A stretch of DNA of 64,000 nt from Gnetum montanum (taxonomy: Eukaryota > Streptophyta > Gnetopsida > Gnetales > Gnetaceae), in NCBI GenBank assembly GCA_015680685.1, contig MNCI01001825.1:1386880-1450879 (forward strand), written 5' to 3'. A program made the translations under genes and the position numbers. The notes beneath the pieces were generated by a model that was not told the DNA's origin, did no database searches, and saw nothing but the letters and a program-made list of their open reading frames with translations. This document shows positions 20,150 to 31,686 of this stretch, piece by piece. Every line of letters starts with the position of its first letter. Positions within the stretch are counted from its first letter, which is position 1.

Positions 20150-22847
20150 AGTGTATGGATCAACACATTACAAAAAACTAATAGTGTTCAGGACACAAAA
20201 TTGAACAACATGACACAACTCTTCAAAATTGGATAGCATGTTCCTTGATGGCATGAAGTTGGATGGAGAAGATCATATGGTCCTAGGTGGTGGTGGGTTT
20301 AGAGGTTTCAAGGAACCTTTACTAACTTCACACATGAGTGATGGTTGAGGTGGTTGTGGCTATCCTACTGTTGCTGCAACTTCAGGCATGAGGTGAAAAG
20401 CATCCAGCAATGCTTTCATTTTCTCCTCCTTGCTTCTAGGATCATGCACCATCCATGTAGCTTCACTAATATGGGTTGGAAAAGGCACATCCCAAGGACA
20501 CATGATTGCTAGAAATAACTCCTTTATGTTGATGAACCAGGTAGTGAACTATTTGCATTCAATGTCGAATGCATTGATTATGTCCTTTAGCTCCTAGTAG
20601 TCATTCATCCATTTGGCTAGGTTCTCAACAATTGATCACTGGTCTGTGAACCATACTCTTATAACTTTGAGTTCAGCATTTGTATTCTCAAGCTTCTACT
20701 TGGCATCTTTGTGGTGCTTGAACTCAACTTAGTATAACAAATACGAGCTAGCCACTTACTTTTCTAACTCTGACTGTGATTTTTCGATAGTCAACATTGC
20801 CAAGTTTTCATAACGGAGATTGGCCAATTCCATATACTTTGTCATTTCTTCAATTTGCAACTCCTTTAAGTAGATCTCCACTTTGTTCATTAAAAAATTT
20901 TAATTTTTTGTGGCCAATCTCCTAAATTTTGTGTTCATCCTAGCAAGCTACTCCTACTATTGATAAATAAATTCCTTCATTTGGTCCTTCTGAGTATCAA
21001 CATTACACAGGTGATGATTTTGTGTGATCAAGGTCTCATTCTCCTAGCACATAGATGCCAAGTTCTTATGAATTAAGTAAATTTCTCCTTTAGCTATGGA
21101 CTGATTGAAGATGGCCATAATTACCTCCTCCTTAGCCTTCTGGAATCATTCATGAAGCTGTTTGATAGCTTCATCTCTTGTTATTGCTAGGTTGAGGATC
21201 ACAAGATTTACAAGTCAAGCACATAGTTTGGCAACCTTCATGGCCAAGTGTTGATTTTATTCTTGGGTTGTTTTGAGTTATCCCTCTAAAATAATGCATT
21301 TGTTGCTTGCATTCAATAGCTTTGACTGAGTTGCAATGATGTCTTCTAAAAAATCAAAGATATCTAGAGTTGGTTGCCTAGTTCCCATTAGTCGTTCCAG
21401 TAATTCTTCATGCTGGGCTATGTTTAAGTTTCCACTAACCACGCTTGTAAATTTTTTCACATCTTGAAGTGCAGATATGATTGGTACAAATGTTGTAGAT
21501 GTATTTAGTTCTTTAGCAACAACTTTAGCCACTGTTTCCTACCTTTGGTACTGCATCACCAAGATATTTGCCTCTTCATCTTCCTCCAAATGCACCAAGA
21601 AGGTTGTGGCATTTCTAGATATTTTTGAGAATAAATGGTGTTGAGATAAAGACATCATCACCTCTCAAGCATTATAATCTAACCTTGTAGGTAGTTTTGT
21701 TTATTGGGTATAGGCCACCCATTAAGGTGAATCATTGCACATCGGTACATACATGGATCTGCCCCACTTGTTCCTGCACGTTGCTCTGGTTCACTTAAGA
21801 GCTATTCTTGAATTTTACATAGATGCTCAATGGCTATGTGAGCCTTCGAAATTATTTTCTAAGTGCGTGGTGGAGGCAGTTGCTCCTCTTCTTGGGTTGT
21901 TGTTGGCATCTTATCTTTCATGTTCTCAAACAATGAGGCCAAAGGAGTATGCTTGATGGTATCATTAGAGTACAGATGATGCCTACCCTTTTGTAGAGTT
22001 TTTGGATGAGGCATGAAAAGGGAAAGGTTTTTCTTCCATATTCATTTTCCTTGAAGAATTTCTCGATCTCTAAGTAGATTAGTTATGGAAGGTTAATGGG
22101 AAATTTCTCACTTAGATCGTTGCATGCTTAGGTGGATAAAGCGGTTACCTTGCTTGGCCTCACCATTGCATTGAGGTAATAGGAAACTATTTTAAAATAG
22201 ATGTGCTCTACTAATGTGAGTGCATTATACTTCTTATAGTCAACCCCATAGCATTATTGGGTCCACTCCCTCTTAGCCTCAGGATCACCCTTCATGAATA
22301 GTTCTACCAATTGTGTCTCAATGTTAGGCAATCCCAATGCCTATGTGATAGCTTCTACCATGTAGGACACTTGAATGTCCTTGATTTTGATAGTGGACCT
22401 CAACCTTCAATTACTCTAGAAGAGATATGTCTCTCCCATGTACCATTTCCCACTCGATGTGATTATTGGATACATGGTAGAGGTTTGTAGTTCAGTTTTG
22501 ACATTTGTTGGAGCTTTATTTAAGAATGACCTAAAGTTGATTTCCTAAAGAATTTATTGTTGGATTTCTCGAGAACCTGATAATGTCAAGGCAGGCTTGA
22601 GTCAAAGTAACATCAAGCCTTGGTATGGGTCCAAGAATTTCTCCTTATTGTGATTTTTCTATGGGAACTTCTTCTTCTAGAATCTATCAGATAGATTCCA
22701 CTTTGGGCTCCTCATGAAGAGGTCCTGTTGCATGGATTTCTTTTGGCGGTTCTTCCGCTTGTTCTTGTTGGTCCCTTCTACCTCTAGGCTACTTCTCTCA
22801 TGTTGAGAGGATTCCCCTTCCTGAAGGCAATTTTGTTTTGGTCTCAT
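20150..22847 (-). pseudogene. Extra ORF in the envelope position, coiled-coil protein of unknown function
   Basis: A long minus-strand coding trace from ATG at 22847. The N-terminus is charged (EGESSQHERSSLEVEG). A globular segment follows with YMGETYLF, DIQVSYMVEAIT, LVELFMKGDPEAKREW, LTLVEHIYFKIV and FPFSCLIQKLYKRVGI. From 21532 there is a long heptad-rich part (HEELLERLMG, QIEEMTKYMELANLRYENL) and a Pro-rich end. The globular part recalls the plant transposon protein family of envelope-like ORFs, from memory only. The ORF is in sense with the element and lies between integrase and the 3' LTR. The many in-frame stops are mostly TAG at Gln positions; no complete frame survives. Confidence 0.5.
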
Positions 22848-25057
22848 CTACAATCACAATGAACTCATGGGTTAGTAATCATTATGTAACTTAAAGCAAT
22901 TGGGATACCTTTATCTCTTAAGGATAGTTACACTTGGCTAAGTTGTGATTGTCGCTGATTTACCTATTCCAATTATTATTTTATTTATATGTTATTGATA
23001 ATAATTCATCCTAAAGGTTGTTGGAAGGGTTAACTTGTCAAAAAAGATAATGTTTATATGTTGTTAAGGTTATTAACCCTTTGGGAGAGTTAGAAAAATT
23101 TTCAAAAAAATTTCATTGATTTTTCATTGGAAACCTTCAGGTTTGTAGCCCCCATGATAAAGATCTTACCTTTAGTAAGTGTAGGATCAAAAAAAAAGTT
23201 ACTTGAATAAATGGTTAGGAAGTTATGGGCTATGGAAGGTTTTGAGCTCTGAAAAATTGCAAAACCTCCCTGTGTGTTATGAGGAAAATGTTAAAAATTT
23301 CTATGTGCTTGATGGTATATATAGGATGTAAGCACTACATCGACGAGGCCTCATCAATGCAGCTGTGGATCAGTGTTGACTTTTGTCAAACTTGCAAAAT
23401 ACAAGAAATTTTGGAATGAAATTGGGATCAAACGAAAGCTCAAAAGGCCAAGGACAATATAAAAACATGAAAAGAGGGTGTTGAAGCTCATAAATTTGGA
23501 AAAATGTAGAAAAATTGATTCAAAGGATGAATGAGATAAAAGGTTAAGGAGTACTGAGCAAAATTTCTAATGGAATATGCAAAAGATAGGATTGTATCAA
23601 TGTCAAAGGTAAGTGACCTTAACTAGCCAAACAAAGAGCTATGCAAGTAAGTCCTCCCCATAGTAGGCTCATGCCCTTTTTGCCCTTGCATAAACACAAC
23701 TAAGGAGTCCATGGGCCCCATAGTAAATTTAATAGTCATGAAAAGTTAAGGACCAACCAAAAAGAATCTACTTAAGAATCCAAACACATTAGACCAAGAC
23801 ATAGAGAATAACATAGAACATGGTAGTGAGGTGAGTTATGGTAGCATGGATTAATGATAGAGAAGGTGGAATGGAGTTCTGAATTGAGGTCATAAGAAGT
23901 GCCTTGTGGAATTTGTATTTAAAATGACCTAGGAAGATCCACCCTTAGTCTAGACTAAAACTAGCCACTTTTAGTGACTTCACATCACCACCCTAAGGCT
24001 AATCCATCCACTCAAGACATAAGAGTGCTTCCACAAGACAACCACAATTCCATAAGGAGAAAAAAAGAGAGAAGTAGGAAGTGAGAGAGGGCTTTAGTTA
24101 GAAGATACCTTTAGGCATAGGTGCATATCTTTCTAGTCCCATAACCAGTGCTTATAACTTGTTTATTTGTCCAAGGGGTGTGCTTTGAATTCTCATGGTT
24201 TTTTCTAACCACACCATGGAAGGACTTATTCATGTCTAAGTGTTGTGCTTTGAATTCCCATCAGATTTTTTGAATTTTTGGATGGAAACCACATCATGCA
24301 AAGACTTTATTTGGCATCCTATTAATGATTGTGTGGAATAGTAAGAAGTCTATAAAAACACTCAAGCACTCATGCAAGTAGAAGAGTACAAAGAGTATTG
24401 AGTCCCCTTGAAGTCACACCCTTTTCAAACCTTTTGAATCCTTCCTAATTCCAAAACTACCAAGGTCATCAATTGATTAAAAGTTTCTTTAATGGAAGGG
24501 ACCTCAAATTCCTAGAACAAGGAAAATCATAGAGTATATTGGATGGGAGGGTGATGCAAACTCATTACCTATTCCATGAAAAATAAACCATGTCAAGATC
24601 ATCAAACATCAGAATTCAAAAATAGAAATCAGACATCAACAATCAGAACACTAAGCACAAACCATCATTAGTAAACAGCAATAGCAACATTGTGTCATGT
24701 GACAATAAAGTAATTTTATTTGTAAAAATAAGAAAATATCATAATTGAATCAAAAAAAACAAAGTAAAATATATAAGAAAGTGTAAACTAATCAAGAAAG
24801 GTTCAAAGGTACTAACAATGATGCAAAATTAGAAAAATTTAAAAATAAAAAATTTGTAAAATCAAAACAATATGAAAAACAAAAAAGTAGAAAAACTAAG
24901 AAGTCATGTGGATAGTTAGCATGGATGACCATCTCCCCCATGACTGAGTTGGAAGGAGAAGATATGAAAACTGAAATGCAATTGTCCATCTGAAATGCAA
25001 TTGTCCATCCATCGAGGTGGTAGTTGCACTAGCCTATCTTGGTTCTAGGAAAGGCTT
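22848..25057 (-). other. 3' region of the Athila-like element between IN and the extra ORF
   Basis: Mostly without a readable gene. The frame that leaves integrase at 44535 continues at 25057 (minus strand) for a short way and then becomes a low-complexity Phe/Leu-rich frame (24792-24989). At 23330-23375 there is an isolated ATCGACGAGGCCTCATC motif like those in the LTR. A 19-bp tandem duplication lies at 24971-25008. Confidence 0.45.
24971..25008. repeat. 19-bp perfect tandem duplication
   Basis: CTGAAATGCAATTGTCCAT occurs twice head to tail (24971-24989 and 24990-25008), a likely replication-slippage product. Confidence 0.9.
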
Positions 25058-26836
25058 TGAAACACCCTAAATTTTCAAGGCATTCTTGCTTCACCAAGGT
25101 CCTGGAATTGAGGCAAACATTTCCGCAAGTGTAGCCTCATGACCGTTTGGCAGGAAATGGATGCTCTAAGTTTAGACTGTCTAATTTGGACAATTTAACT
25201 AGCTGACAGTTTACTCAGAAAGCATGCTAAGGGTTGTTAATAGTGCTCAAGATCAACAAAATAGTTTGGCAAGTTTTCTAGTCAACACGTTTTCTATGCT
25301 ACGCTATGCTATGTAGCATAGCAAGCCTCAGAAGACAGTTTCTTAGGCGACGAAACTGCTGCAAGACAAAGTGCTATGCTATGCTATGCTACGCAGCATA
25401 GCATAGCATAACAAAAGAAAAACAGAAAAGCCTAGCTTACCTAGTAATTCCAATTGCACTCGGAAAGCACTCCAGCCTTCAAAACCAGTTGTCTTGTTCA
25501 ACTTCAAGTCCTTCAGCAAAGCTCCTCTTACTAGAAAAGTCGTGGATTAAGAAAAAAGTAGGCTATGTTGGCTACTACACTATGCTATGCTGCATAGCAT
25601 AGCATGGCATAGTGATGATGTAAGAATGACAAAAGGTGTCTCAAAATGCAGGATCAACAAGTTCAAAGGCTTCACGTTGCAAAGAGAAAAGGTTGCAGAT
25701 TGTTAGCATGATCTTCAAAAAAATGTTTACAACTTAAATGCAAATTGAGAGTTAAAGCTAGCTGCTACACTATGCTATGCTACATAGTGTAGCAAACATG
25801 CAGAACTAGCCAAAACACTTCAAAGGCTTCCAGCATATGCAATTAACTCCAATGCAAATTTATGCTTCGAACTAGTGGCTACGCTATGCTATGCATAGCA
25901 CTACGTAGCAAGCAGCTATGCTACACCAACATGTTATGCTCCACAGCGTAGCATAGCATAGCAGGAAACTATGTTACATCAGTGTGCTTCACTCCTTGTC
26001 TGCATCATTGGCACACCTGATCCCAACATCTCTAGTTCCGATAGCGTAATTGCAGCATGACAAGTTCACAACCAACTTTGCATGTTCATGCAACATGGAC
26101 ATGTCAACATCTTATGAGTCTAGGACACATGTCATCCATGCCTCATTTCTTGCATCCTCCTAGCCCTATAAATACCCCGAAAAGAAATGCTCAAAGGGTT
26201 GACAAATTTTGGGGGGTTGTTGGAAAATTTGGATGGAAATTTTGACCATTGTTAGCATTTGTTGTTGGAAAATTGGAAATTTTGGTGTTTGGCACTTATT
26301 GGTCAATAAATTTTTGCAAAGGGTGGGAAAAAAAATCCCTAGTTGGCAAATACAGTTAGCAATTTGTTAACAAAATCGACAAGTTAGCTTTGTAGCATTT
26401 CACATTATTGGCTCTTAAGTCTGTGTTCAAGCACACAATTGGCTTGCTTTGAACATCCTAGTTACTTTTGGGATCTCTGTGCTTCCCTATGTTGCACAAC
26501 CAATTGTATCCACCTTGACAAAGTAAAGCCATAATCTTGAAGTGGTGCATTTCTTAACTCTACTTCGCTTTATTTTCCTGCTTATCATTGCATTCTATAT
26601 CATTTTTGCTTCCTTGAATTTAATAATTGTTATTTTACATTATAAGCATTGTTTTCATATTAAATGTTTACATAAGGTTTAGTGAAACTGACTAAGTCCC
26701 TATATGATTGACCAGATCATTTAAGGCACCCCACTTCTATTTTATCCAGCACAACCCTTGCGTGGATCCGGGGTTAGGACTGTTTGACCAACAACCTCTC
26801 AGTGTTTTCTAGCCATCAATGTTTTTGGTCACTATA
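25058..26836 (+). repeat. 5' LTR of the Tat-like element
   Basis: 1779 bp, starting TGAAACACCC and ending CACTATA (CA in the partner LTR). In the first 100 bp I count six substitutions and one indel against 42798. A TATAAATAC box lies at 26167-26175. Palindromic GCTATGC/GCATAGC clusters fill about 25300-25960. No primer-binding site is obvious after 26836; the next bases match none of the usual tRNA complements. Confidence 0.85.
25290..25970. repeat. Palindromic GCTATGC/GCATAGC clusters in the U3
   Basis: At least six clusters (about 25300, 25375, 25575, 25770, 25880, 25930) of TGCTATGCTACG facing its own complement, each able to form a hairpin. The 3' LTR has the same set at 43030-43660. 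They end about 200 bp before the TATA box. Confidence 0.75.
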
Positions 26837-26887
26837 GTTTTCTAGAGCTATAAGGAGGGCCTTTTGATACCTCTTCCGTGTATTATG

Positions 26888-27380
26888 GTAGTCCTCTAAG
26901 CATTCTACACCTCAACACATGCTAGTGTGAATGTGACACCCTTTTGCGGTTGTTTATGCGTTGTGTGGTGCAGATCAGTCACTCCGACGGTTCCTTTGGA
27001 ATCCTGTAGGACATAAAGCCTCCAATCACCATTTGATCCCCTTGTTTCATGGTAGCCCTGTAAGCATTTTTCACCTCAACACGTGCTAGCATGAATGTGA
27101 CACCCTTTTGCGGTTGTTTACGCATCGTGTGGTGTAGATCGGTCGCTCCAATGGTTCCTTTGGAATTCTGGGAGACATAAAAGCCTCTGCTCACAATTTT
27201 ACCCCCTTTTTTCATAGTAGTCTTGCATTCAGTATGTACCTCGTCATGCACTAGAATAAAAATGACACCCTTTTGCTATTGTTTACACATCGTGTGGTGC
27301 AGATCGGTTGCTCCAATGGTTCCTTCAGAATCCTACAAGATAGAAAGCCTTTAATCACCTTCCAATCTCCTTGTTTTCCT
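26888..27380 (+). repeat. 164-bp sequence in three tandem copies in the Tat leader
   Basis: Copies start at 26888, 27052 and 27217 (spacing 164 and 165 bp). Each has GTAG(T/C)C..., ACACCCTTTTGC(G)GTTG, the GTGTGGTG(C/T)AGATC(A/G)GT segment and a GGTTCCTT end. They lie between the LTR and gag and have no open frame in common, so they are a leader repeat and not coding. The third copy is the most diverged. Confidence 0.85.
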
Positions 27381-27403
27381 CATTTGCAAACCCTTTTAGC
27401 TTT

Positions 27404-29780
27404 ATGACAATGATTTCCCCAAGCACGGTTGCTACCACCTCAAACATTGAGGTTCCCATCACAGTTCAAGGCATCGCAAGTGTCGAACAACTGCCTAGCC
27501 TAGTTCTGGGACCACGTCAATCCCTCAGGATCCAAAATTGAGTACCTAAGGGCTTGACCCAATAGCATGAGCGATATAACTTTCTCTACGCTAAGGTGTA
27601 GGCAAACCTGCCCTTAGATGTGTAAGAACTCGAAGATAAACATAGCTTCAAGTTCGCTTACTATAACAGGAAGGAATTTATTCCCACTCCCAGTGTTTCC
27701 ATCCCTTTGACACAAATGCATCAATGGCTTATAGATCAGCTGATCTAGGTGACTAGGCCTAGAGAGCCACAAGACACAGTATCTCACCATGACGAGGCTT
27801 TCTAGGATGGGCAGAAGGAACTAGATTCCCAATCCGATGGGGGGGGGGGTCAAACCAATCCTACCACCATCCCTCCTACCCCATCTTTTTGGATAAACCC
27901 GTTTTCTACTATCACCCCCTTCATGATCACAGCTGCACCGTCACAACCTACGATTCCATCAGTAACGAGTAGCCATACCATGCCCTCGATATATCAACAC
28001 ACCTATGCTCCTATCTCAGCCTTAGCAACTACCCCTCTGCAAACTGTTCACCCATCCTTTTTTGCTTCGCAACACACACCAATCATGGCTACCTTGCCCC
28101 ATATTCATACCATACCTACCTCATAATCATATGTAGCTTCTATCTCTATTCCTGCATTTACACCTATCTCACCATTAGTAGTGGGCCCAGGCTCGTCCAC
28201 ATGGTGGATCCCATTCACTTCTCCTTCTACTACACAACCATTGTAAATGTTGCACTACGCTCACCATCAAACCTACCAAGTCCCACAAATAGTAAAACCA
28301 AGCACGGGACTATGGTCTATTCCATTGGCCACATAGGCTGCCTATCTCATAGCACAACTAGCTATTGCTGCTACAATAACACCACCTACAGGGTGGTGGA
28401 TTGCATAAGTAGCACCATTCATAGGGGCCACCCCAATGGCACCGACTATGGGTCATGTTGCTACCCCTTCCACACCATAGATGGGAGCTACCCTAGTAGT
28501 TCCCCAATCATCCACATCATCTCCAGGTCTGGATCAAGCATTCTAGCTTATCTAGACCCTTATAGAGGAAATAAAATGCCTCAAGGTTGTTAGTTCTAAT
28601 ATGGTATAGGTCATGGACCTCTACCAGGATGATCCCATCTGCCTGGCAATCCCCACACTAACTTTACCCCCTAGGATGCCACTCCCCCATTTCATAAAAT
28701 ATAATGGGGAGGATGATCCAAATGCACATCTTGTTATGTTTAGGTCCAAGTTCCTTCTTCTGCAACAATGGACACATACGATCTCTGTTTCTTTGCCATG
28801 TTTTTGACAAGAAAAGCCCTGGACTAGTACCATGCGCTTCCAAAGTCCTTCATATCAATCCTAGAGGAGCTTCTGATCCATTTCGTAATGCGTTTCAAGT
28901 ACAACTTGAGACCAGAGGTCATGCTGGATCAATTGATAAGTGTGAAACAAGACTTGCTGGAACTAGTCCAAAAGTTCATCCAACGTTGGAGCATGACCCT
29001 TAACAAAATCCGCAACCTCATCATGGAGGCCCACTTGCTAGCCATCTTTAAGGATGTGATGAATGACTTTATTAAGTCTAAGTTGTATTATCTCGCTCCA
29101 CGGACTTTAGTCAGGCTTTTTCCCAAAGTAAGAGCATACAAGATGCAGCTGAGGAAAGAAAAGACCAGGCCTACGTTACATACAAGAATACCTTCATGAA
29201 GAAGGACAAAGACAAGGGTAAGGCTGCAACAGCCACTATGCCCATTGTGGCTAATGAGGCCAAACCCAAGAATAGTAACAAGAATAATAAGAAATCGGCC
29301 ACACCTACAACTAACCCCATGCCCAAATAGGGTAATGCACCTCAACCTTCCACATCCGCACCTGAAGCATCTGCACCACCTAAACTAAACTTTGAGTGTA
29401 AAGATCGCTCAAAGTATACCCCATTGCCTATCAAGCCTTCAGATCTTCTGAAGCAATTATTGGTGCTAGGGTACATCCAACACAAGTGAATGTCGAAGGA
29501 GGGAGCCAGGAAACATTAGCAGTACTATGAACTTCTTAGGAAGCCCTCTTTGGCTTTGCCTACTAAGCCCCCAATTCCTAAGGGTTTTAGGCTAGAGTAG
29601 TTCTGTGACTACCATCAAGACTGTGGTCACAACAAAGATTACTACATGGTGTTAAAAGATAACACCCAAAGGATGATTAATTAGGGGAAACTAGTTCTGG
29701 ATGAAGGCAACCCAGTTCACCCCGAAAATCAATCCCTACACATTTACATGGATCCTCTTAACTCCAACAATGCCGATTAC
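27404..29780 (+). pseudogene. Tat-like gag
   Basis: ATG at 27404 is the first in the frame that continues through 27923-28126 and 28613-28807. The N-terminus is Pro/Thr/Ser-rich with many TAG stops and an 11-G run at 27839-27849. The capsid region has MPLPHFIKYNGEDDPNAHL and MFRSKFLLLQQW, then after a frameshift QDLLELVQKFIQRWSM and NLIMEAHLLAIFKDVM. The C-terminus has a Lys-rich stretch, YTPLPIKPSDLLKQLLVLGYI, and a zinc-binding-like FCDYHQDCGHNKDYY (Cys at 29604). In that motif the last Cys seems changed to Tyr. Gag would form the particle. Confidence 0.75.
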
Positions 29781-30267
29781 ATTATCAACACCATCGGCAT
29801 TGATAGTAATCCCAGACCACCCCAGCAGCCATTTGTGGCCGTGTGCCTTAGCATAGCATGCCAGCACCACCAGCGGCTAATCTAACCCCGCAATAGCCTT
29901 TTGTCTTGAGAGTCTCCCTAGTCATTTGCCCCTGCACCACCTGCAAGCAAAACTGTGCCACTATGCACTAACACTATTAGCACCATTTGTTATGAGGGGG
30001 CCAAGCCATTCAATAGTCTCTACCCTGCATAAGACAACTTCATAGCCTTCTTGTCCTAAGAAACAAGAAGTGCCCTTCACGAGTGAGACGTCAAGGAAAA
30101 GTACCATCCTAGGTACTTCCAAGCCTATGCCCTTGTCCCCTGCATCTACATCCTCATCGCTGAAAGATAACGTTGCTATGCATGCACAGTCTTTGCCACC
30201 TCACCCAAAAGAGTCTGAACCCAGATCCAAAACTTTCTTTCCTCAGGAAATTCATCTCCTGGGATGA
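29781..30267 (+). other. Gag-protease linker of the Tat-like element
   Basis: Low-complexity Pro/Ser/Thr-rich coding-like sequence with several TAG stops (for example the open part 30070-30267). No domain is recognised. Its position and frame suggest the gag-protease spacer. Confidence 0.4.
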
Positions 30268-31222
30268 ATGAAAGAAGAAAAAAGCAGTAAACAAGAAGGT
30301 GGCCAAAATCTTTTAAGCACTCTCACTCAGGTCAAGCAAGCTTTGAAACAGAAAAATACTACACTGAGCCTATATGACCTGATCATGACATCTACCACAT
30401 ACTATGAGGCTTTGGTCCACATGTTAACAACAATTCTAGTTGACGAGAACATGCCAGCAGAAGAAAAAGCAATCCACTCAGTCATGCTTCCTTCTGCTCC
30501 TATAGAGCCTTAGCCATCCCAATTGACTTTCTACGATGATTGCATTAAGGAAGATCCTGAAAAGGGTCAGGTGACTACAACACCCCTGTTCATCACAATT
30601 CGGGTCAGCAAACATAAGATTCGAAGGGTACATGTTGATGATGGGGCCGCTACAAACATCATCCCTTTTCCTATTATGGATAAGCTAGGTTTGGTCGACC
30701 AAATTAGACCCACAACAATGTCATGCTTAAAGTCATTCCATGGGGCATGGGTCGTGGTGAAAGGCATGGTCCACATTGACTTCGTGGCAAGGGACCAGTT
30801 CCCCACAAATGCAACATTCATCGTGGTCAAAGAGATGCTCAGGTTTAACCTAATCTTCGAGAGGTCATGGTTAGCGCAACTTAGGGCTATCTCTTCACCC
30901 ATTCATCAAAAGATCCATCTACCCTATGTAGGGAGGGAGGTGGTAATCCATGGCAACAAGGTAGCAACACAAGCTATCAACAACATTGATATGGAACAGG
31001 GCTTAGAGGTCGTAACCTCTAAGAATGAAGTGCCTATCTATGTAAATACTAACCATTCAACAAGGGAGTTGGCTCAACATGCTGGCTCAGAAAATGAAAA
31101 CACATGGGCTAAGTTGCCCTTCCAAGCGAAGGACAATGATGTAGACGAAGGTCGTACCAAAGCGTCTCGGCCTTACACCTCGTCCAATCCACAATGGATT
31201 AGGAAGCAATTATGCATAATGT
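30268..31222 (+). pseudogene. Tat-like aspartic protease
   Basis: The open stretch 30268-30513 is a Lys/Glu-rich lead-in. After one TAG, 30523-31224 is open for 233 codons with PLFITIRVSKHKIRRVHVDDGAATNIIP (active-site triplet DDG at about 30637-30645 in place of D(S/T)G), LKSFHGAWVVVKGMVHIDF, ATFIVVKEMLRFNLIFERSWL and IHQKIHLPY. These are the usual Tat protease blocks in order. It ends in an Asn-rich tail and a TAA at 31222. That TAA overlaps a possible splice donor GTAAC at 31221, so the true frame may continue in RT after splicing. Confidence 0.75.
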
Positions 31223-31361
31223 AACAACCCTATTGCATCCTAGCCTATCAACACCCATTGTATAGTTATCGCTTATTCACCTCACATCTATCCATCTATG
31301 CTAGGTACACAAACTTACTTCCTTTAAACTGTTAACATATCTTCTATTTATGTGAAACTTC

Positions 31362-31530
31362 TCCACGGCCCGCTAAGGCCTAAAAATGGCAAGATTTCTT
31401 CTATTTACATCACATTCAATGGCCCGAAATGACCTAAAACTAGCAACGGCTCGAAATGGCCTAAAACTAGGAATGGCCCAAAATGGCCTAAAACTAGCGA
31501 TGGCCCAAAATGGCCTAAAACTAAAACATT
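31362..31530 (+). repeat. Hairpin repeat array A (five units)
   Basis: Units such as GGCCCGAAATGGCCTAAAAC TAGC, about 27 bp apart after the first. The stem is GGCC/GGCC around a 6-base loop, followed by TAAAACTAGC. One unit reads GGCC...GACC and one GGCT...GGCC, which weaken the stem. Confidence 0.75.
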
Positions 31531-31686
31531 AAAAATGAAAACATAAAATCGATCACATAGAGAATGCACAAGCTAGCATAAGATCAATTTTCTTTCAAAA
31601 TTTTCTTCTTTCATTCAAATTTTTTCCATCAAACAATGTTTGCAACAGTTTTGCAAAAAATACAAAAAATAAAAAACCCATGCTGT

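Noticed and set aside
25290-25970. Clusters of GCTATGC/GCATAGC considered as a CRISPR-like array
   Set aside because: Units are short, palindromic, irregularly spaced and lie in the U3 of a plant LTR in both LTR copies. There are no constant repeat length, no unique spacers and no cas genes.
28201-28593. 130-residue plus-strand ORF with many Cys and Tyr
   Set aside because: Other frame of the Pro/Ser/Thr-rich Tat gag; the gag frame continues from 27923 to 28613 with TAG stops.
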